This document shows positions 59,711 through 64,000 of a DNA stretch of 64,000 bases, in pieces (position 1 is the first letter of the stretch; each line of letters opens with the position of its first letter). The stretch spans positions 1 to 64,000 of the forward strand of contig CAZNJE010000017.1 of assembly GCA_964573295.1 (NCBI GenBank), read 5' to 3'. The notes under the pieces were generated by a model. That model saw nothing but the letters and a program-made list of their open reading frames with translations, searched no databases and was not told the DNA's origin. Made by a program: the position numbers and the translations under genes. This stretch comes from CAYQJL01 sp964573295 (lineage in GTDB: Bacteria; Eisenbacteria; RBG-16-71-46; CAIMUX01; WJJG01).

Positions 59711-62700
59711 ATGCGCCCACCCTCCACACCTCGTTTCCTTGCAGTGGCCATCCCGGTGGTGAGCCTTTGGCTCGCCCTGTCACTGGCCACCCCGCTTGCC
59801 CCCGCCCAGGCGCAATCGCTTGATCTACCGCCACATCCGCGGCTGATCGTCCATGGGGCCGCCGAGAACTCGGGCCGATTGGAAGAGCTGCGCGAACAGG
59901 TCGACGAAACCGGCGATCCAGTGGAGTGGAGTGAGCGCAAGCGTTTGCTGGTGCTGGCGTTTCGCTCTCTGCGGGCCGGGTCGTGGTTCTGGTATCAGCG
60001 CAACCTCGAGTCGCAGTGGGGGCAGTGGCCGATTCGCCAGAACGGACAGTTCCGTTGCCTCGCGACCCTGGCCCTCACCGATCTGCTCATGAAAGACAAA
60101 GGCTCGTTCTATCCGGAATACTCGAGCGGGCGGATCTATGCCCAGAAGGCGAACTCGTTTCTGCACTGGTGGCGCGAGCACGGGCACTACCATTGGGGGC
60201 AAGAGGACGGAGATGACAACCAGCTCGGATATGCCGAGTTGCTTGCCGGGTACGCGCTCTTCTACGACTGGTGCTACGACGCGCTCTCGGTCCCCGAGCG
60301 CGCTTACCATGCCCGGGCCATCTATCACATGCTCACGGATGAGGAGCGCCTCTACCACTTCTCGCAGGGTGACTGGCGTTTCGCGGCCTGGTATGACAAC
60401 AACCACATGGGCGTGATCTTCGGGGCCGCCGGATTGGCGGCCCTGGCCCTGGATCAGGATGATCCCATCTTCAATGCCACCGCGCGCGATTCGATTGCCT
60501 GGTACCGGGAGAAGGCGGCCGAGCGTGTCCGTAACTACTTGAATGTCAGCTATCCGGGGGAAGGCGCCGGCATCGAGGGCATGCTCTACGCGATGTACGG
60601 TATGAACCTTGCCCTACCCTACGCCCTGGCGACGCAGCGGCTGCGCGCGGTGGATGCCGGCTACGATCCCTTGCCGGCGAGCATGCGCGTGGATGGACCG
60701 CGCAATGCGTACCAGACGCCCACGTGGTTGTACTATGAGCAGCTCCCATTCAACACGTGTGGGGCCACGCCGCTCAATGATACGTCGGTCCCGCCCTACG
60801 ACCTTCACCCCAGCTTTCGGGCGTGGGCCTGGCTGCCCGCCTTCTCCACGAGTGAGGATCCCAATCTGGGCGCGCCGTTCTTCCACACGATCTACCCGCC
60901 CGCCACGATCGCCGATGCGGTGATGACCGCGTTCGATTACCAGAATCCAACCCCGGCGGATGATCCGTTCGATGTGCGTGAGCCCACGGCCGCCGAGCCC
61001 GAGTGTGTGCCGGGCCGCCTCAATAGCGAGGGCATCCTGCTGGCCTGGCCGGAGTCGACGTTCCACCCCACCCTCGATCCGGCCGACCTGCCACCGAGCG
61101 CCTACTTCGCCGGGCGCGGCGTCACCTACTTCCGAACGGGCGTGCAGTTGCTGAAGCCCGACGGCACGCTCGACTGGAAACCCGATTCTTGTTTGATCAC
61201 GTTCGAGTGCCGCCGGCCACCGACCTATCCGCCAGGGTACAATCGCTGGAGGGGCCACACCCAGCAGGACGTCAATCACTTCACCTTGTTCTTCGCGCGG
61301 CAACCCCTCTTCTACGATACCGGCTATGCCGGATGGGGAGACTATCCTTCCTTCTTCTCACGCGGCCACAACCTGCATCAGATTCGGATCGGGGGCGGCT
61401 CCTGGCAGGACTTCACCGAGTACTTCGCCATGGGAGAGCCCATCGGGTCGGTGATCGGCTCGGGCGTGGGGCCGTCGATGGCCGGCGGGATCAACACCGA
61501 CTGCTGGTCATCGGATGTGCTTCGCAGCGTGCGGCGCATGGTCGTGTTGCCCCGGCCGGGTGAGCCGGCGCCGTACGTCTTGCTGCATGACGACTTTGAG
61601 CTCGCTTCGGAAGGAAGGGTGCGGGCCATCATGCACACGGCGAACGAAGTCGAGGGCGGCACAGCCAACATGCCGCAGATCGAGGGCAATGTCGCCCGCT
61701 GGCACAAGGAAGATGCCCGGGCCGTTCTGGCGTTTCTCTCTCCGCAGTCGATGGATGTGTCGACCGGTCCACTGGCGCCCAGTGATACGACCGACTGGCC
61801 GGTTCATTGGGAGATCATGGCAGAAGTGCCGGAGGCCGGTACCCGCCATCAGATCGTGAGCCTGGTGGAGCCTCGCTATACCGACGACCCCGGTCAGGAA
61901 CTGCTCGATGCGACCTTGACGATATCGACCAGCGATCCGCAAGGCCTGGCCTATCAGATCGACAGCGGCCGGCTCATCGATGTCGTCGCCTTCCGTCCCT
62001 ATGATCGCACCGGGATCTGGTGGATCTATCCTGAGGGCCTTGATCCGATCCAGGTCGAAGGCGGGAGCCTGGTGGTGATTCGATTCGACGAATCCCTTGA
62101 CGGTGGTGACGGCATTCGTGGTGACCGTGCTCGTGGCGACCGTGCTCGTGGTGACCGTGCTCGTGGCGACCGCAGCCGCGCCGACCGCAGCCGCGCCGAC
62201 CGCATCGGCGGCGACCACATCGGCGGCGGCCACATCCGCGGCGGACTGCTGAGCGGGGGAGGACGAGTCACCTATGGGGGGCGTTTGATCGCCGCAGTAT
62301 CCGGCGATGCCGCAACCTCCTTCTCTTTCGCGGAGGCCGGCGCGGCGATCTGGAACGAGGCCGTGACGTGCAACGAGAGCGCGGCGCCCCGCTGTGTCTT
62401 GAATGCCGTGTCTCCCGCGACGTTGACCATCAACGGCCGCCCGGCACCGGTGTCGATTCTGGCGGGAGACGACGCGGTGCCCGGGACCGAGATGGATGAC
62501 GAAGAGGGCGGATCGGTTGGAGTGGACGGGTCGGACGGATCGGACGGATCGGACGGATCGGACGGGTCGGACGGATCGGACAGACCGGACGGCACCGCCG
62601 GCCGAACCGGACCCGACGTGCGACTCATTCCCAATCCTCTCCAGCGGGGTGATCAGATTCTCTGGAGCACGAAGAGCACGAAGGATGAGCCGCTCACGAT

Positions 62701-62884
62701 CGGCGTGTACGATGTGTCCGGACGTCTGGTGCGGACACTGGGCGGCCGAGTGAGCCAAGATCCGGCGCGCATCACCTGGGACGGACGATCCGCGAATGGG
62801 AACGTGCTGCCCGACGGCCTGTACTTCTTGCGGATCCGGCAGGGTGATGCGGAGTGGAACCGGCGGGTCGTGCTCGTGCAGTGA
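59711..62884 (+). CDS. Secreted heparinase II/III-like polysaccharide lyase with FlgD-like C-terminal domain
   Basis: 1057 residues. Signal peptide (about 10-34, VVSLWLALSLATPLAPAQAQ). A helical toroid (about 40-330: WYDNNHMGVIFGAAGLAALA) is followed by a heparinase-II/III-type beta-domain with HTQQDVNHFTLFFARQPLFY and DTGYAGWGDYPSF. The C-terminal ~95 residues form the FlgD-like Ig domain (LIPNPLQRGDQILWSTKSTK, TIGVYDVSGRLVRTLGGRV, GLYFLRIRQGD). Two repeat segments are inserted: RGDRA units (about 798-830) and GSD units (about 937-960). ATG 59711 follows GGAGG by 5 bases. It probably degrades an acidic polysaccharide outside the cell; substrate unknown. Confidence 0.83.
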   Translation: MRPPSTPRFLAVAIPVVSLWLALSLATPLAPAQAQSLDLPPHPRLIVHGAAENSGRLEELREQVDETGDPVEWSERKRLLVLAFRSLRAGSWFWYQRNLESQWGQWPIRQNGQFRCLATLALTDLLMKDKGSFYPEYSSGRIYAQKANSFLHWWREHGHYHWGQEDGDDNQLGYAELLAGYALFYDWCYDALSVPERAYHARAIYHMLTDEERLYHFSQGDWRFAAWYDNNHMGVIFGAAGLAALALDQDDPIFNATARDSIAWYREKAAERVRNYLNVSYPGEGAGIEGMLYAMYGMNLALPYALATQRLRAVDAGYDPLPASMRVDGPRNAYQTPTWLYYEQLPFNTCGATPLNDTSVPPYDLHPSFRAWAWLPAFSTSEDPNLGAPFFHTIYPPATIADAVMTAFDYQNPTPADDPFDVREPTAAEPECVPGRLNSEGILLAWPESTFHPTLDPADLPPSAYFAGRGVTYFRTGVQLLKPDGTLDWKPDSCLITFECRRPPTYPPGYNRWRGHTQQDVNHFTLFFARQPLFYDTGYAGWGDYPSFFSRGHNLHQIRIGGGSWQDFTEYFAMGEPIGSVIGSGVGPSMAGGINTDCWSSDVLRSVRRMVVLPRPGEPAPYVLLHDDFELASEGRVRAIMHTANEVEGGTANMPQIEGNVARWHKEDARAVLAFLSPQSMDVSTGPLAPSDTTDWPVHWEIMAEVPEAGTRHQIVSLVEPRYTDDPGQELLDATLTISTSDPQGLAYQIDSGRLIDVVAFRPYDRTGIWWIYPEGLDPIQVEGGSLVVIRFDESLDGGDGIRGDRARGDRARGDRARGDRSRADRSRADRIGGDHIGGGHIRGGLLSGGGRVTYGGRLIAAVSGDAATSFSFAEAGAAIWNEAVTCNESAAPRCVLNAVSPATLTINGRPAPVSILAGDDAVPGTEMDDEEGGSVGVDGSDGSDGSDGSDGSDGSDRPDGTAGRTGPDVRLIPNPLQRGDQILWSTKSTKDEPLTIGVYDVSGRLVRTLGGRVSQDPARITWDGRSANGNVLPDGLYFLRIRQGDAEWNRRVVLVQ
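62100..62230. repeat. In-frame repeats in the lyase gene (RGDRA units)
   Basis: CGTGCTCGTGGTGAC/CGTGCTCGTGGCGAC 15-base units and derived AGCCGCGCCGAC copies encode GDRAR and DRSRA repeats. The unit includes an RGD tripeptide several times. Confidence 0.8.
62520..62592. repeat. In-frame 9-bp repeats in the lyase gene (GSD units)
   Basis: GGATCGGAC repeated about seven times with GGGTCGGAC variants, encoding (DGS)n just before the FlgD-like domain. It likely forms a linker. Confidence 0.85.
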
Positions 62885-62905
62885 CGCCCGGGAGCGTTTG
62901 GTCGG

Positions 62906-64000
62906 CTATCGGATGACGATCATCCGCGTCGTGGCGCGCGCATCTCCGGCCCGCACCGCAAGGATGTACCAACCCGCCGGCACGGGCCGGCCCCCGGCAT
63001 CGCAACCATCCCAACGAACCCCCTGAGTACCCGAGGCATCAAGCGGCCGGTACCCGGTCGACAGGTCACGAATCCGGCGGCCCGAGGCATCGAAGACTCC
63101 GACCTCGAGGCCGGCGGCATCCGGTGCGCTGAAGCGAACAAAGGAGCCCGACGTGCTGGGGTTCGGTGAGGCCGACACGAACATGCCGTCATCCACCGGC
63201 TGGAACTCGGCGACGTCCATCCCGTTCTCGCACTGCCGTGGCAGGATCCATAGCCCGGCGGTGAAATCGACCACATAGAGTTCATCGCCCGCCACGGCCA
63301 CTCCGAGCGCAGCGTCGGGAGTATCGGCACCGCCCACGTGCCAGGGAGCCGTGGGGTTCCGGACATCGACCACCTGAAGCCCGCCGTGGCTGTCGGCGAC
63401 ATAAGCAAAGATGCCGGCGACGGCGACCGTTTCGGTATCTCGCAGGCCCTCCGCCTGCCCCACGATCCACGGGCCGGCCGGATCGGAAATGTCGACGACC
63501 AGAAGACCGTCGGTGCCCGCCACGTAGGCGTGATCGTCGGAGACGTCCACGTCGTAGGCCGGACCCGGAAGACTCACACTGCCCGAGATCTGTGGGTCGA
63601 GCGGATCGTCGATGGCAAGCATCGTGAGCGCATCCTCTCCCACGACGATCACATGACCGCCGGTCAGGGTCAGTCCGTAGGCGCCGGCCGGGATATCGAC
63701 CACGGCTTCGATCTCCGGGGCCGAGGGGATCGCGATATCGATCACCACAAGCGCGTCCCAGTCGGCAACGTAGGCGTGGGTCTCCGAGAGGGCGACATCC
63801 CAGGCGAAGAAGGGCGTGGCCACCGAGCCAAGCACATGCGGATCGGCCGGGATCGAGATATCGAGCACGTGCATCCCTTCCCATCCGGCCGATATGCAGG
63901 CGCGGTTTCCCGAGACGGCCACGCCCGTGTCGGTGCCCTCGGTTTCCAGACCCCCGATGATGAGAGGATCACCCGGGTCGGTGATATCTACGACCACCAG
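62906..64000 (-). CDS. LVIVD-repeat beta-propeller surface protein (N-terminus outside window)
   Basis: Partial; 364 codons are visible and the frame is open to the right edge, so the N-terminus and any signal peptide are missing. Each ~40-residue LVIVD repeat is seen: VVVDITDPGDPLIIGGLETE, ALVVIDIAIPSAPEIEAVVD, LLVVDISDPAGPWIVGQAEG, LQVVDVRNPTAPWHVGGADT. It ends in a FlgD-like Ig domain (VSASPNPSTSGSFVRFSAPD, VGVFDASGRRIRDLSTGYRP, GWYILAVRAGDARATTRMIV). Such proteins are commonly found on the outer surface of FCB-group bacteria. Function unknown. It converges with the lyase gene, with 21 bp between. Confidence 0.8.
   Translation of the reverse strand: MVVVDITDPGDPLIIGGLETEGTDTGVAVSGNRACISAGWEGMHVLDISIPADPHVLGSVATPFFAWDVALSETHAYVADWDALVVIDIAIPSAPEIEAVVDIPAGAYGLTLTGGHVIVVGEDALTMLAIDDPLDPQISGSVSLPGPAYDVDVSDDHAYVAGTDGLLVVDISDPAGPWIVGQAEGLRDTETVAVAGIFAYVADSHGGLQVVDVRNPTAPWHVGGADTPDAALGVAVAGDELYVVDFTAGLWILPRQCENGMDVAEFQPVDDGMFVSASPNPSTSGSFVRFSAPDAAGLEVGVFDASGRRIRDLSTGYRPLDASGTQGVRWDGCDAGGRPVPAGWYILAVRAGDARATTRMIVIR

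Overview
The window looks like the replication-origin neighbourhood of a GC-rich, probably uncultured bacterium of the FCB group (Eisenbacteria/Krumholzibacteria-like). That placement is an inference. It rests on secreted proteins with C-terminal FlgD-like Ig domains, a short C-terminal TWGxL/VKxLF tail, and the gene order rsmG-mnmG-mnmE-jag-yidC-yidD-rnpA-rpmH / dnaA / dnaN-dciA-gyrB-gyrA. No 16S gene or other decisive marker is present. The sequence contains one 100-N assembly gap inside a tandem repeat.

Layout. 0-11.5 kb (minus strand): a PAS-domain protein, then the ribosome/tRNA-modification/membrane-insertion operon read leftwards from rpmH. 11.5-25.2 kb (plus strand): dnaA, a 1.6-kb non-coding oriC with DnaA boxes, a DnaA-trio tract and an AT-rich stretch, then dnaN, dciA, gyrB, gyrA and ileS. 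25.6-35.4 kb: a secreted beta-helix protein, then a plus-strand cluster (GNAT acetyltransferase, ornithine-racemase-type enzyme, M20 amidohydrolase, alanine racemase) facing a minus-strand set (metal-dependent amidohydrolase, sodium:solute symporter, TetR regulator). This looks like amino-acid racemisation and deacylation. 35.8-45 kb: an XRE/IrrE-like regulator, Wzz-type and flippase genes for surface polysaccharide, mobA, an AmgK-like sugar kinase, a DUF4389 gene interrupted by an amber codon, and a secreted protein. 45.3-50.5 kb: a secreted protein with an in-frame TGA followed by a SECIS-like hairpin, a 2[4Fe-4S] ferredoxin, and the operon yedE - sirA-like - cysteine-desulfurase-like - DUF3343, a known selenium-metabolism gene set. 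51.4-64 kb: a glycan-use region with an FN3 lipoprotein, CBM9-like protein, symporter-TPR fusion, GH130, GH38, a secreted heparinase II/III-like lyase and an LVIVD-repeat protein cut by the window edge.

Two themes stand out. First, short tandem repeats (units of about 6 to 48 bp) have spread through intergenic DNA and, as multiples of 3 bp, into otherwise conserved proteins (MnmG, MnmE, Jag, YidC, GyrB, IleRS, a Wzz-type protein, racemase-cluster enzymes, a sugar kinase, secreted lyases), often making them much longer than their families. Second, the selenium operon lies next to a candidate new secreted selenoprotein. These two, plus a Bacillus-like unwinding element in oriC, are the observations most worth testing.
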